DNA from: CAMLIZ01 sp966212505
Lineage (GTDB): Bacteria; Pseudomonadota; Gammaproteobacteria; Burkholderiales; Burkholderiaceae_C
Length of the DNA stretch: 64,000 nt
Assembly: GCA_966212505.1 (NCBI GenBank)
Contig: CBIHRS010000022.1
Span: 9,922 to 73,921 of the forward strand
Reading direction: 5' to 3'
This document shows positions 24,265 to 32,886 of the stretch, in pieces. Every line of letters starts with the position of its first letter. Within the stretch, counting starts at the first letter, position 1. The position numbers and the translations under genes were made by a program. Below the pieces are notes generated by a model. The model was given only the letters and a program-made list of their open reading frames with translations, was not told the origin of the DNA and made no database searches.

Positions 24265-25513
24265 AGCGGAGTGCCTCCGCCGGCTGCACGCGGCTGGCGC
24301 GCCAGCTCGGATAGAGCGTGGCCACGAAGGCCAGCAGCAGCGAGATCAGCACGATCGGCACGATGTCGGAGCGTTGGGGGTCGCTCGGCATGGTGCTGAT
24401 CACGTAGATGCTGCTCGGCAGGAAGCGCGTGTTCAGCAGGTGCTCGATGAAGGGCACGATCACGTCGATGTTGAAGGCCACCAACAGGCCGAGCAGCGTG
24501 CCGCTGAGCGTGCCGATCACGCCGGATGCCGCGCCCTGCACAACGAAGATGCCCATCACCGAGCGCGGACTCGCGCCCAGCGTGCGCAGGATCGCGATGT
24601 CGGCCTGCTTGTCGGTCACCGTCATCACCAGCGTCGACACCAGGTTGAACGCAGCCACCGCGACGATCAGCGTGAGGATGATGAACATCATCCGCTTCTC
24701 GACCTGAACCGCCTCGTACCAGGCCTGGTTGGTGTGCGTCCAGTCGCGCACCACCACCTGCGTGCCCATGCTGTCGCGCAGTTGGAAGCCCACGGCGCGT
24801 GCCTCGTGCACGTCCTTCAGCCGCAGTTGCACGCCAGTGGGCCCGCCGGTGCGGAACAGCCGGGCGGCATCGTCGATGTGGATCAGCGCGAGCGTGCTGT
24901 CGTATTCGTAGTGGCCCGACTCGAACACGCCCGCGACGGTGAACTGCTTGAGCCGCGGCACCACGCCGGCCGGCGTGACGTTGCCGCTGGGCGCCACCAG
25001 CGTGACCTGGTCGCCCTCGCGCACCGCGAGCAGCCGCGCCAACTCAGCGCCGAGCACCACGCGGAACTCGCCGGGCTGCAGCTTGGCCAGCGTCGTGGTC
25101 CGCATCTTGGCGGCCAGCTCGGTGACGGTGGCTTCCTCGGGCGGTGAGATGCCGCGCACCACCGCGCCCCGCATCTGGTCGCCGCGCGCGATCAGCGCCT
25201 GCACCGCGACGAAGGGCGAGGCCGCGGCCACCTGCGGGTTCTGGCGCGCCTGCGCCGCGATCGTGTGCCAGTCGGCAAAGGCATTGCCTTGCGGCTCGAA
25301 CAGCTCGATATGCGCGATGACCGAGAGCATGCGGTCGCGCACCTCTTTCTGGAAGCCGTTCATCACGCTGAGCACGATGATCAGCGCCGCGACGCCGAGC
25401 GCGATGCCCAGCATCGAGACGCCCGAGATGAAGGAGATGAAGCGATTGCGCCGGCCCGCCCGCCCGGCGCGCGTGTAGCGCCAGCCGACGATCAGCTCGT
25501 AGGGAAGGTTCAT
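24257..25513 (-). CDS. lolC: Lipoprotein-releasing ABC transporter permease LolC/LolE
   Basis: A protein of 418 residues, the usual length. It opens MNLPYELIVGWRYTR with the RNRFISFISGVSMLGIALGVAALI first transmembrane segment of the MacB/LolC-E family (shown here in part), a large periplasmic domain (about 45-275) and three further helices; it ends with the ATLYPSWRASRVQPAEALRY coupling motif. It forms the inner-membrane lipoprotein extraction complex with LolD. Only a single LolC/E-type gene is present, so the permease may be a homodimer. It is divergent from the gene at 25554, with a 40-base spacer. Confidence 0.94.
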
Positions 25514-25553
25514 GGGGCTGCGATGCTACCGGAGCTGCCGATAATCGCCCCCC

Positions 25554-26477
25554 ATGCACCTGATCGTCCCCTTTGCCGCGCCGCTCTCCGACGCCGGCCG
25601 CCAGGCCCTGCAGACCTTGCGCCTGCCGCAGCTCGATGCGCTGCTGTCGCGCCTGGACCAGACGCTGCGCGACGAAGGCGATGCGCTCTCGCTGAGCCCA
25701 CCGCACGAGCGCGCGCTGGCGCGGGCGCTGGGCTTCGCCGGTGGCGACGGCGAGCTGCCCTGGGGCGCATGGCTGGCCGCGCAGGATGCGGTGGACACCG
25801 GCGACCTGGCCTGGGGTCTGTTGACGCCGGTGCACTGGGAGGTGGGCAGCGACCACGTGCGGCTCACCGACCCGGCCGCGCTGGCGCTCGACGAAGCCAC
25901 CTCGCGCGAGCTGCTGGCCGCGGTGCACGAGCTGTTCGAGAGCGAGGGCCTGCTGCTGGTCTACGGCAGCGCCGAGCGCTGGTATGTTGCGCATGAATCA
26001 TTGAAGGACCTGCCCACCGCGTCGCTCGACCGCGTGATCGGCCGCCATCTGGATGCGTGGCTGCCCGAAGGCCGGCAGGCGCGCCTGCTGCGCCGGCTGC
26101 AGAACGAGGTGCAGATGCTGCTCTACACCCACCCGATCAACGACGAGCGCGAGGCACGCGGCGCGCTGCCGGTCAATTCGTTCTGGCTCAGCGGCTGCGG
26201 CATGGCGCAGCCCGTGAAGACGGCGGAGCCGCCGGTGATCGACGATCGGCTGCGCGCCCCCGCGCTGGCCGAAGACTGGGCGGCGTGGGCCGATGCCTGG
26301 CGTGCGCTCGATGCCGGTCCGATCTCGGCAGCGTTGCGCAGCGGGCGCCCGCTCACGCTCACGCTGTGCGGCGAGCGCCATGCCGTGCAGTACGACACGC
26401 GCGAACGCTCGCTGTGGCAGCGTCTGCGAGGCACACTCCGCGGCGAGTCTGCGCTGCCGCTGCTCGAATCGCTGTAA
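25554..26477 (+). CDS. Conserved protein of unknown function upstream of recJ
   Basis: A protein of 307 residues without signal peptide or membrane segments. I do not recognise a catalytic motif. Blocks such as LPWGAWLAAQDAV, LTPVHWEVGSDHV, TSRELLAAVHELFESEGL, QMLLYTHPINDEREA and VNSFWLSGCG look conserved. Homologues at this place next to recJ occur in other Burkholderiales; they are sometimes labelled phosphoglycerate-mutase-like or regulatory proteins, without evidence I can check. It starts 40 bases from the divergent lolC and ends 5 bases before recJ, so it is probably co-transcribed with recJ. Confidence 0.75.
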   Translation: MHLIVPFAAPLSDAGRQALQTLRLPQLDALLSRLDQTLRDEGDALSLSPPHERALARALGFAGGDGELPWGAWLAAQDAVDTGDLAWGLLTPVHWEVGSDHVRLTDPAALALDEATSRELLAAVHELFESEGLLLVYGSAERWYVAHESLKDLPTASLDRVIGRHLDAWLPEGRQARLLRRLQNEVQMLLYTHPINDEREARGALPVNSFWLSGCGMAQPVKTAEPPVIDDRLRAPALAEDWAAWADAWRALDAGPISAALRSGRPLTLTLCGERHAVQYDTRERSLWQRLRGTLRGESALPLLESL

Positions 26478-26482
26478 TCCTG

Positions 26483-28213
26483 ATGACCGCCACCCATTCC
26501 CCGCTGATCGAAACCCGCGACATTCCGCCGCGCATCGCCTTCGCCCTCGAGCAGGCCGGCATCCATCCTTTGCTGGCCCGGCTGTTCGCCGCACGCGGTG
26601 TGCGCTCGCCCGAGGAGCTCGACGACAGCCTCGGCCACCTGCTGCCGCCCACCAGCCTGCGCGGCGCGGCGGAGGCGGCGCGTGTGCTGGCCGATGCGCT
26701 GCGCGACGGCCAGCGCCTCTGCGTGGTGGCCGACTACGACTGCGATGGCGCCACCGCCTGCGCGGTGGCCCTGCGCGGCCTGCGCATGCTCGGCGCCCGG
26801 CCCGACACGCTGCACTACGTGGTGCCCGATCGCGCGGTGCACGGCTACGGCCTCACGCCGGCCATCGTCGACCTGGCGCTGAGCAAGCAGCCGCAGCTGC
26901 TGCTGACGGTCGACAACGGCATCGCCAGCCATGCCGGCGTGGCCTATGCGCGCGAGCGCGGCCTGGGCGTGGTCGTCACCGACCATCACCTGCCGGCGCT
27001 GATCGATGGCGACACGCCGTTGCCCGACGCCACCGTGATCGTCAACCCCAACCAGCCGGGCTGCGGCTTCGAGAGCAAGCACCTCGCCGGTGTCGGCGTG
27101 ATGTTCTACGTGCTGCTGGCCCTGCGCGCCGAGCTGCGCGCGCGCGGCGTGTTCGATGCGGCCACCCAGCCCAAGCTCGATGCGCTGCTCGACTTGGTGG
27201 CGCTCGGCACCGTGGCCGACGTGGTCAAGCTCGATGCCAACAACCGCCGCCTCGTGGCCCAGGGCCTCAAGCGCGTGCGCGCCGGCCGCATGCAGCCGGG
27301 CCTGGCGGCGCTGTTCTCGGCTGCGGCGCGCGATGCGCGCCGCGCCAGCGCCTTCGATTTCGGCTTCGCGCTGGGGCCGCGCATCAACGCCGCGGGCCGC
27401 CTGTCGGACATGACGATGGGCATCGAATGCCTGCTGTGCGACGACCCGATGCGCGCGGCCGAGCTCGCGAAGCAGCTCGACGCCATCAACCGCGAGCGGC
27501 GAGAGGTCGAGGCCGGCATGCGCGAGCAGGCCGAGATGCTGCTCGATTCGCTGATGCCCGAGGGCGAGCCGCCGAGCGCGGTGGTGCTGTTCGATCCCGA
27601 CTTCCACGAAGGCGTGGTCGGCATCATCGCCGGCCGCGTGAAAGACCGGCTGCACCGCCCGACCTTCGTGTTCGCGCTCGGGCAGGACGGCCTGCTCAAG
27701 GGCTCGGGCCGCTCGATCCCCGGCTTCCACCTGCGCGATGCGCTCGACCTCGTGAGCAAGCGCCATCCCGGCGTGCTGAAGAAGTTCGGCGGCCATGCGA
27801 TGGCGGCCGGCTGCACGCTGGAGGAAGAAGACTTCGACACCTTCGACGAAGCGCTGCAGCAGGTGGCCGCCGAATGGCTCGATGCCGCCACGCTGCAGCG
27901 CCGCCTGCGCACCGATGGCGGCCTGCCGGCCGAATACTTCGATGCGCTCACGGTGCAGACGCTCGAATCGCAGGTCTGGGGCCAGGCCTTCGAGCCGCCG
28001 CTGTTCTGCGACGAGGTCGACGTGATCGCACAGCGCCTGGTCGGCGAAAAGCACCTGAAGCTGCGCGTGCGCCACCAGGGCGCGTTGCGCGATGCCATCT
28101 GGTTCGGCCGCAGCGAGCCGGTGCCCGAGCGCACGCGGCTGGCCTATCGCGTCACGCTCGACGAATACCAGGGCCAGCAGCGCGTGCAGATGGTGGTCGA
28201 GGCGCTGGGCTAG
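26483..28213 (+). CDS. recJ: Single-stranded-DNA exonuclease RecJ
   Basis: A protein of 576 residues, normal length. The start at 26483 (MTATHSPLIE) lies 5 bases after the upstream gene. DHH-family motifs are intact: motif I VVADYDCDGATA, motif II LLLTVDNGIASH, motif III VVVTDHHLP with the eponymous DHH, motif IV NPNQPGCGF, then the DHHA1 domain with VVLFDPDFHEGVVGIIAGR and the glycine-rich KKFGGHAMAAG. RecJ is the 5'-3' ssDNA exonuclease of RecF-pathway recombination and mismatch/base-excision repair; Mn2+/Mg2+ dependent and cytoplasmic. An EgtB-like gene converges from 6 bases away. Confidence 0.97.
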   Translation: MTATHSPLIETRDIPPRIAFALEQAGIHPLLARLFAARGVRSPEELDDSLGHLLPPTSLRGAAEAARVLADALRDGQRLCVVADYDCDGATACAVALRGLRMLGARPDTLHYVVPDRAVHGYGLTPAIVDLALSKQPQLLLTVDNGIASHAGVAYARERGLGVVVTDHHLPALIDGDTPLPDATVIVNPNQPGCGFESKHLAGVGVMFYVLLALRAELRARGVFDAATQPKLDALLDLVALGTVADVVKLDANNRRLVAQGLKRVRAGRMQPGLAALFSAAARDARRASAFDFGFALGPRINAAGRLSDMTMGIECLLCDDPMRAAELAKQLDAINRERREVEAGMREQAEMLLDSLMPEGEPPSAVVLFDPDFHEGVVGIIAGRVKDRLHRPTFVFALGQDGLLKGSGRSIPGFHLRDALDLVSKRHPGVLKKFGGHAMAAGCTLEEEDFDTFDEALQQVAAEWLDAATLQRRLRTDGGLPAEYFDALTVQTLESQVWGQAFEPPLFCDEVDVIAQRLVGEKHLKLRVRHQGALRDAIWFGRSEPVPERTRLAYRVTLDEYQGQQRVQMVVEALG

Positions 28214-28219
28214 CTCACG

Positions 28220-29479
28220 CTACGGCGCGCAGCTTCTGAAGCCGGTGAACAGCGCGTCGTCCTCGGGCGATGCGAAGCGCCGGCCCTTGGGATGGCGCAG
28301 CCGCTGCGCGGTGAGCCAAGAATTGCCGCGCAATGTGCGCAGCGGCCGGATGCTGTCGCCCGGCCACGGCAGCAGCAGCTCGCGGTGCGGCGAGGCCGGC
28401 CCGGCGGTGTGGCCCGGATACAGCCGCGCGCTGCCCAGCGTCCATTCATCGACGTCGCCCCAGGCGAAGCCGCGTGTGGAGCCCAGCTGCGCGGCAATCT
28501 CCCACTCGGCCTCGGTCGGCAGCCGCCGTCCGGCCCAGCGGCACCAGGCCTCGGCCTCGTGCACGCTCAGGTGCACAGCGGCCTGCTGGCCCGGCACGCG
28601 TTGCAAGCTGCCGCAGCGGTGCAGCAGCACGCCGTGGCGCAGCTGCTCCACGTAGCGCGGGCAGCGGCGTGCCGTGCGCTCCACCCACGCCCAGCCCTCG
28701 GGCGACCACCAGTGCGATTCGTCGTAGCCGCCGTCCTCGACGAACTCGCTGAACTGCGTCCAGCTCACCGCCTGCGCGTCGATCTCCAACTCGGCCACGT
28801 CCACCTCGTGTGCCCACTTCTCCGCATCGGGCACGAAGCCGCCGGCCGCGAGCGGCGTGCCCAGCGGCCAGCGCTGCGCGTGGAAGCGCAGCGGAGGCCG
28901 CGGCGCGCGCACCGCCAGCTCGGCCGGCCACATCGGCCGCTGCTGCCCGGCCGGCAGGTCCCAGGCCTGCGCCAGCGCAGCGAAGAGCTCCTGCAGCCGG
29001 TCTTCATGCCACAGCACGAGGCGGAAGAAGTACAGCGCGTCGTCGCTGTCGTCCTTCAGGCCCTCGAGCAGGTCTAGCGTGAGCTCGAGCGTTTGCGCGA
29101 GGTAGAGCCGCGCGGCGTCGTAGCCGGGTGCGCCGCCGGCACGCCAGCGCGGCGCACGCTCGCGAACGCCGGCGAACCAGCGGTCGGCCGAAGGCTCGAT
29201 CGAGGGCAGGCGCGGCCGCGAGGCATCGGCCTGTTCGCCGCGCTGGCGCTGCACGTTGCGCGCGATCCAGCTCTCCTGCAGCCAGGCGGCCTGCGCGGCC
29301 AGCCAGGCCGGCGGATCGAACTCGCGCCGCACCGGCTCGGGCGCCGGTACGTCGGCGGCCTCGAAGGCCGAGAGCCAGCGCAGCGTGTGGTTGCGCGCAT
29401 CCATCAGCGCGAGCGACAGCAGCTCGCGGCCGGCATGCCGCATGCGCAGCGGGTCGTGCACGGGCAGGGGAGAGGTCAC
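28220..29479 (-). CDS. EgtB/SenA-like protein with degenerate metal site
   Basis: A protein of 419 residues with two parts: an N-terminal DinB_2-like helical region (about 10-170) and a C-terminal FGE-like domain (about 205-415; VSWTQFSEFVEDGGYD, RLPTEAEWEIAAQLG, FTGFRS). This is the layout of EgtB and SenA, iron-dependent enzymes joining a Cys or Se compound to trimethyl-histidine. The block DALYFFRLVLWHED is SenA/EgtB-like. However, of the three expected iron-ligand histidines, the first is Gln63 (PPAWLAAQAAW) and the third Leu162 (HEDRLQE); only His158 remains. So it is probably not an active Fe enzyme of that type. No senB/senC or egtD is nearby. It is 31 bases from argH in the same direction. 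Confidence 0.75.
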   Translation of the reverse strand: MTSPLPVHDPLRMRHAGRELLSLALMDARNHTLRWLSAFEAADVPAPEPVRREFDPPAWLAAQAAWLQESWIARNVQRQRGEQADASRPRLPSIEPSADRWFAGVRERAPRWRAGGAPGYDAARLYLAQTLELTLDLLEGLKDDSDDALYFFRLVLWHEDRLQELFAALAQAWDLPAGQQRPMWPAELAVRAPRPPLRFHAQRWPLGTPLAAGGFVPDAEKWAHEVDVAELEIDAQAVSWTQFSEFVEDGGYDESHWWSPEGWAWVERTARRCPRYVEQLRHGVLLHRCGSLQRVPGQQAAVHLSVHEAEAWCRWAGRRLPTEAEWEIAAQLGSTRGFAWGDVDEWTLGSARLYPGHTAGPASPHRELLLPWPGDSIRPLRTLRGNSWLTAQRLRHPKGRRFASPEDDALFTGFRSCAP

Positions 29480-29510
29480 GACGCGGCTTCTCCCGGTGGC
29501 AGATAGCGCT

Positions 29511-30911
29511 TCAGCCGAGCCGTTGGCGATGCCGCGCGATCTGCGCGCGCACCTGGGCCGGCGCGGTGCCGCCCAGCACGTTGCGCGCGTTCAGCGAGCC
29601 GCGCAGCGTGAGCACCTGGAACACGTCGTCGGTGATCGAGGCGTTGAAGGCCTGCAGCTCGGCCAGCGACAGCTCCGACAGGTCGACGCCGCGCTGCAGC
29701 GCGGTCTTGACGGCATGCGCCACCACCTCGTGCGCATCGCGGAAGGGCAGCCCCTTCTTGACCAGGTAGTCGGCGAGGTCGGTCGCCGTGGCGTAGCCCT
29801 TGAGCGCCGCGCGCTCCATCGCCTCGGGCTTGACGACGATGCCGCCCACCATCTCGGCCATGATGCGCAGCGTGTCGCGCACGGTGTCCACCGTGTCGAA
29901 CAGCGGCTCCTTGTCTTCCTGGTTGTCCTTGTTGTAGGCCAGGGGCTGGCCCTTCATCAGCGTGATCAGGCCCATCAGGTGGCCCACCACGCGGCCGCTC
30001 TTGCCGCGCGCCAGCTCGGCGACATCGGGGTTGCGCTTCTGCGGCATGATCGACGAGCCGGTGCAGTAACGGTCGGCCAGGTCGATGAAGCCGAAGTTCT
30101 GGCTCATCCACAGCACGATCTCCTCGGCCAGGCGCGACACGTGCACCATCGTGATCGACGCGAAGCCGGCAAATTCGAGCGCGAAGTCGCGGTCGCTCAC
30201 TGCATCGAGGCTGTTCTGGCAGACACCGTCGAAGCCCAGCGTGCGCGCCACGCGCTCGCGGTCGAGCGGGTAGCTGGTGCCGGCCAGCGCGGCCGCGCCC
30301 AGCGGCAGGCGGTTGACGCGCTTGCGCACACCGGCCAGGCGCTCGGCGTCGCGCGCGAACATCTCCACATAGGCCAGCAGGTGGTGCGCAAAGCTCACCG
30401 GCTGCGCCACCTGCATGTGCGTGAAGCCGGGCATCACCGTCTCGGTGTGTGATTCGGCCACGCCCAGCAGCGAGCGCTGCATCTCGGCCAGCAGCCCGGC
30501 CAGGCCGTCGATCTCGTCGCGCAGCCACAGCCGCACGTCGGTGGCCACCTGGTCGTTGCGCGAGCGGCCGGTGTGCAGCCGCTTGCCGGCATCGCCCACC
30601 AGCTGGGTCAGGCGGGCCTCGATGTTGAGGTGCACGTCTTCGAGGTCGAGCTTCCATTCGAAGCGGCCGGACTCGATCTCCTCGGTGATCTGCGCCATGC
30701 CGCGCTGGATGGCGGCGAGGTCTTCGGCGCCGATGATTCCCTGCGCGGCCAGCATCTCGGCATGTGCCAGCGAGCCCTGGATGTCGGCCCGCCACATGCG
30801 CTGGTCGAAGAAGACGCTCGAGGTGTAGCGCTTGACCAGCTCGCTCATCGGCTCGGAGAACAGGGCGGACCAGGCTTCGGACTTCTTGTCGAGTTGATTG
30901 GCGGACGACAT
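29511..30911 (-). CDS. argH: Argininosuccinate lyase
   Basis: A protein of 466 residues. The start at 30911 (MSSANQLDKKSEAW) is chosen over a longer frame. The fumarase/aspartase-superfamily signature GSSIMPQKRNPD is present, as are the substrate-binding HTGRSRNDQVATD and the TSYPLDRERVA block. It cleaves argininosuccinate to arginine and fumarate, the last step of arginine synthesis; active as a cytoplasmic tetramer. It is divergent from the LytS/AlgZ-type kinase gene as in the Pseudomonas argH-algZ-algR arrangement, and is followed by the EgtB-like gene. Confidence 0.97.
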   Translation of the reverse strand: MSSANQLDKKSEAWSALFSEPMSELVKRYTSSVFFDQRMWRADIQGSLAHAEMLAAQGIIGAEDLAAIQRGMAQITEEIESGRFEWKLDLEDVHLNIEARLTQLVGDAGKRLHTGRSRNDQVATDVRLWLRDEIDGLAGLLAEMQRSLLGVAESHTETVMPGFTHMQVAQPVSFAHHLLAYVEMFARDAERLAGVRKRVNRLPLGAAALAGTSYPLDRERVARTLGFDGVCQNSLDAVSDRDFALEFAGFASITMVHVSRLAEEIVLWMSQNFGFIDLADRYCTGSSIMPQKRNPDVAELARGKSGRVVGHLMGLITLMKGQPLAYNKDNQEDKEPLFDTVDTVRDTLRIMAEMVGGIVVKPEAMERAALKGYATATDLADYLVKKGLPFRDAHEVVAHAVKTALQRGVDLSELSLAELQAFNASITDDVFQVLTLRGSLNARNVLGGTAPAQVRAQIARHRQRLG

Positions 30912-30987
30912 GGCGGGATGAGAGGCGGTGAGGGCGCGGTGGGCTTGCCCCACAATCGCGCAAGGAGGATCTCCGATTCTATCGGTC

Positions 30988-32094
30988 GTGCCTGTGCAGC
31001 CCACCCCACCGCCCCCGTCGTCCACCGTCCCGGCTCCCAGCGGCTTCGGCGCGCTGCCCACCGGCTATCCCGCCTTCACCGACACGGTGCAGAGCGCGGC
31101 CAAGGCCCAGCCCGCCAGCCAGGGCTCGATCTTCGATGTCTGCCACCCTGGCCTCGCGCTGCGCGCGGTGCTGTACGTGCAGGCGGTGCTGTGCGTGGGC
31201 GTGCTGATGTGGTCGGGCAACTGGCTGCAGGCGCTGTCGCAATCGGGTCCGGCGGTGTTCGCCGGCCTGTTCGGCACGCTGACCTGGCTGCTGCTGGTGT
31301 GCGCCATCAAGCAGTTGCTCGGCCGCGCCGGGCGTGTGTGGCGGGCCCTGCTGGTGCTGGGCCTGGGCGCGGGGTGTGCGTTGCTGGGATTCGGCACGCT
31401 GGTGCCGTTCGACCTCGTCGCAGTGGCGCCCACGCGCGTGCTCGCGGTGGCGCTGGGCGGCATGCTGCTGGCCGGCAGCCTGTGGTCGTGGCTGGTGCTG
31501 CGCGTGCGCTCGCGCCTGCCGGCCGAAGCCGCTGCGCGGCTGGCCGAGCTGCAGTCGCGCATCCGGCCGCACTTTTTGTTCAATGCGCTCAACACCGCCG
31601 TCGCGCTGGTGCGCGTGGACCCCACGCGGGCCGAGGAGGTGCTGGAAGACCTGGCGCAGCTGTTCCGCGTCGCGCTCGAAGACCACGGCCAGGCCGTGAC
31701 GCTCGACGAAGAGGTCGACCTCGCACGGCGCTATCTCGCGATCGAGGAGCTGCGCTTCGGCGACCGGCTGCGCGTGAGCTGGCAGCTCGACCCCGCGGCC
31801 GGCCAGGCCCAGGTGCCGCCGCTGCTGCTGCAGCCGCTGGTCGAGAACGCGGTGCGCCATGGCGTGGAGCCGTCGCCCGGCGGCGGCAAGATCGTCGTGA
31901 AGACCAAGGTGCGCCACGGCCAGGCGGTGATCAGCATCGTCAACACCGTGTCGCCGCATCCGTCGCGGCCGGGCCATGGCATCGCGCTGCAGAACGTGCG
32001 CGAACGGCTGCAGCTGCTGCACGACGTGGCCGGGCAGTTCCGCGTGCGGCAGGATGCCGACCACTACCACGTCCAGATCGAGATCCCGCTATGA
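30988..32094 (+). CDS. LytS/AlgZ-type sensor histidine kinase
   Basis: About 368 residues from a GTG at 30988. The start is uncertain: other in-frame candidates are GTG at 30928 and 30994, while the only strong Shine-Dalgarno, AAGGAGG at 30962-30968, sits 7 bases before an in-frame ATT at 30976. Four transmembrane helices (roughly residues 55-180) precede the His_kinase domain with RIRPHFLFNALNT, the phosphoacceptor His of the LytS class, and a GHL-ATPase with QPLVENAVRHG and PGHGIALQNVRERL. It overlaps the LytTR regulator gene (ATGA). Neighbour argH and downstream hemC match the Pseudomonas algZ/algR context, so an AlgZ/FimS-like role is plausible, but the regulon cannot be deduced. Confidence 0.88.
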   Translation: MPVQPTPPPPSSTVPAPSGFGALPTGYPAFTDTVQSAAKAQPASQGSIFDVCHPGLALRAVLYVQAVLCVGVLMWSGNWLQALSQSGPAVFAGLFGTLTWLLLVCAIKQLLGRAGRVWRALLVLGLGAGCALLGFGTLVPFDLVAVAPTRVLAVALGGMLLAGSLWSWLVLRVRSRLPAEAAARLAELQSRIRPHFLFNALNTAVALVRVDPTRAEEVLEDLAQLFRVALEDHGQAVTLDEEVDLARRYLAIEELRFGDRLRVSWQLDPAAGQAQVPPLLLQPLVENAVRHGVEPSPGGGKIVVKTKVRHGQAVISIVNTVSPHPSRPGHGIALQNVRERLQLLHDVAGQFRVRQDADHYHVQIEIPL

Positions 32095-32885
32095 CCGACG
32101 TTTCCGCCGAAGCCGCGAACCCGCCGATCCGCGTGCTGCTCGTCGACGATGAGCCGCTCGCCCGCCTGCGGCTGCGCACGCTGCTGTCCGAATGCCGCGA
32201 GCCCGGCGTCGAGGTGCTGGGCGAGGCTGGCGATGCGGCCCAGGCCCAGGCCTGGCTCGACGTGCACGAATGCGACCTGCTGCTGCTCGACGTGCACATG
32301 CCGGGCCTCGACGGCACCGACTTCGCGGCCGAGCTGCGCCGCCGCCCGCGCCCGCCGGCGGTGGTGTTCGTCACCGCGCATGCCGAACATGCGCTCACCG
32401 CTTTCGAGCTCGACGCGGTCGACTACCTGACCAAGCCGGTGCGGCGCGAGCGGCTGCAGGCCGCGCTGCAGCGCGTGTCGCAGCGCCTGCAGGCCCGGCC
32501 GCCGGCGCCGCCGCTCGACGACAAGGACGTGCTGGTGATCAGCGACCGCGGACGCGTGCTGCGGCTGCCGCTGCACGAGGTGCTGTACCTGCGCGCCGAG
32601 CTCAAGTACGTGACGCTGCGCACGGTGAACCACAGCTACGTGCTCGACGAGCCGCTGAGCGAGCTGGAGCAGCGTCTGGGCGACCGCTTCCTGCGCGTGC
32701 ACCGCAATGCGCTGGTGGCCAAGAGCGCAGTGCGCTCGCTCGAGCGCCGCGCGGTGTCGGGCGGTGACGACGAAGGCGGCGAGATCGGCTGGGCGGTGCA
32801 GGTGGCGCCGGTGGGCGAATGGCTGGCGGTGTCGCGGCGCCAGGCGAGCGCGGTGCGCGAAGCGCTGGCGGCGAGCAAGCGCTGA
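32091..32885 (+). CDS. LytTR-family response regulator (AlgR-like)
   Basis: A protein of 264 residues; the ATG at 32091 overlaps the stop of the kinase gene. The receiver domain (about 12-130) has the acidic pair VDDEP, phosphoacceptor Asp67 in LLLLDVHMPGLDG, and the Lys in DYLTKPVRRE. The LytTR DNA-binding domain (about 155-260) shows DKDVLVISDRGRVLRL, VLYLRAELKYVTLRT, and GDRFLRVHRNALVAKSAV. It binds direct repeats near target promoters in the AlgR/LytR manner. The pair AlgZ-AlgR controls pili and virulence in Pseudomonas; here the targets are unknown. It converges with a secreted-protein gene one base away. Confidence 0.95.
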   Translation: MTDVSAEAANPPIRVLLVDDEPLARLRLRTLLSECREPGVEVLGEAGDAAQAQAWLDVHECDLLLLDVHMPGLDGTDFAAELRRRPRPPAVVFVTAHAEHALTAFELDAVDYLTKPVRRERLQAALQRVSQRLQARPPAPPLDDKDVLVISDRGRVLRLPLHEVLYLRAELKYVTLRTVNHSYVLDEPLSELEQRLGDRFLRVHRNALVAKSAVRSLERRAVSGGDDEGGEIGWAVQVAPVGEWLAVSRRQASAVREALAASKR

Positions 32886-32886
32886 G

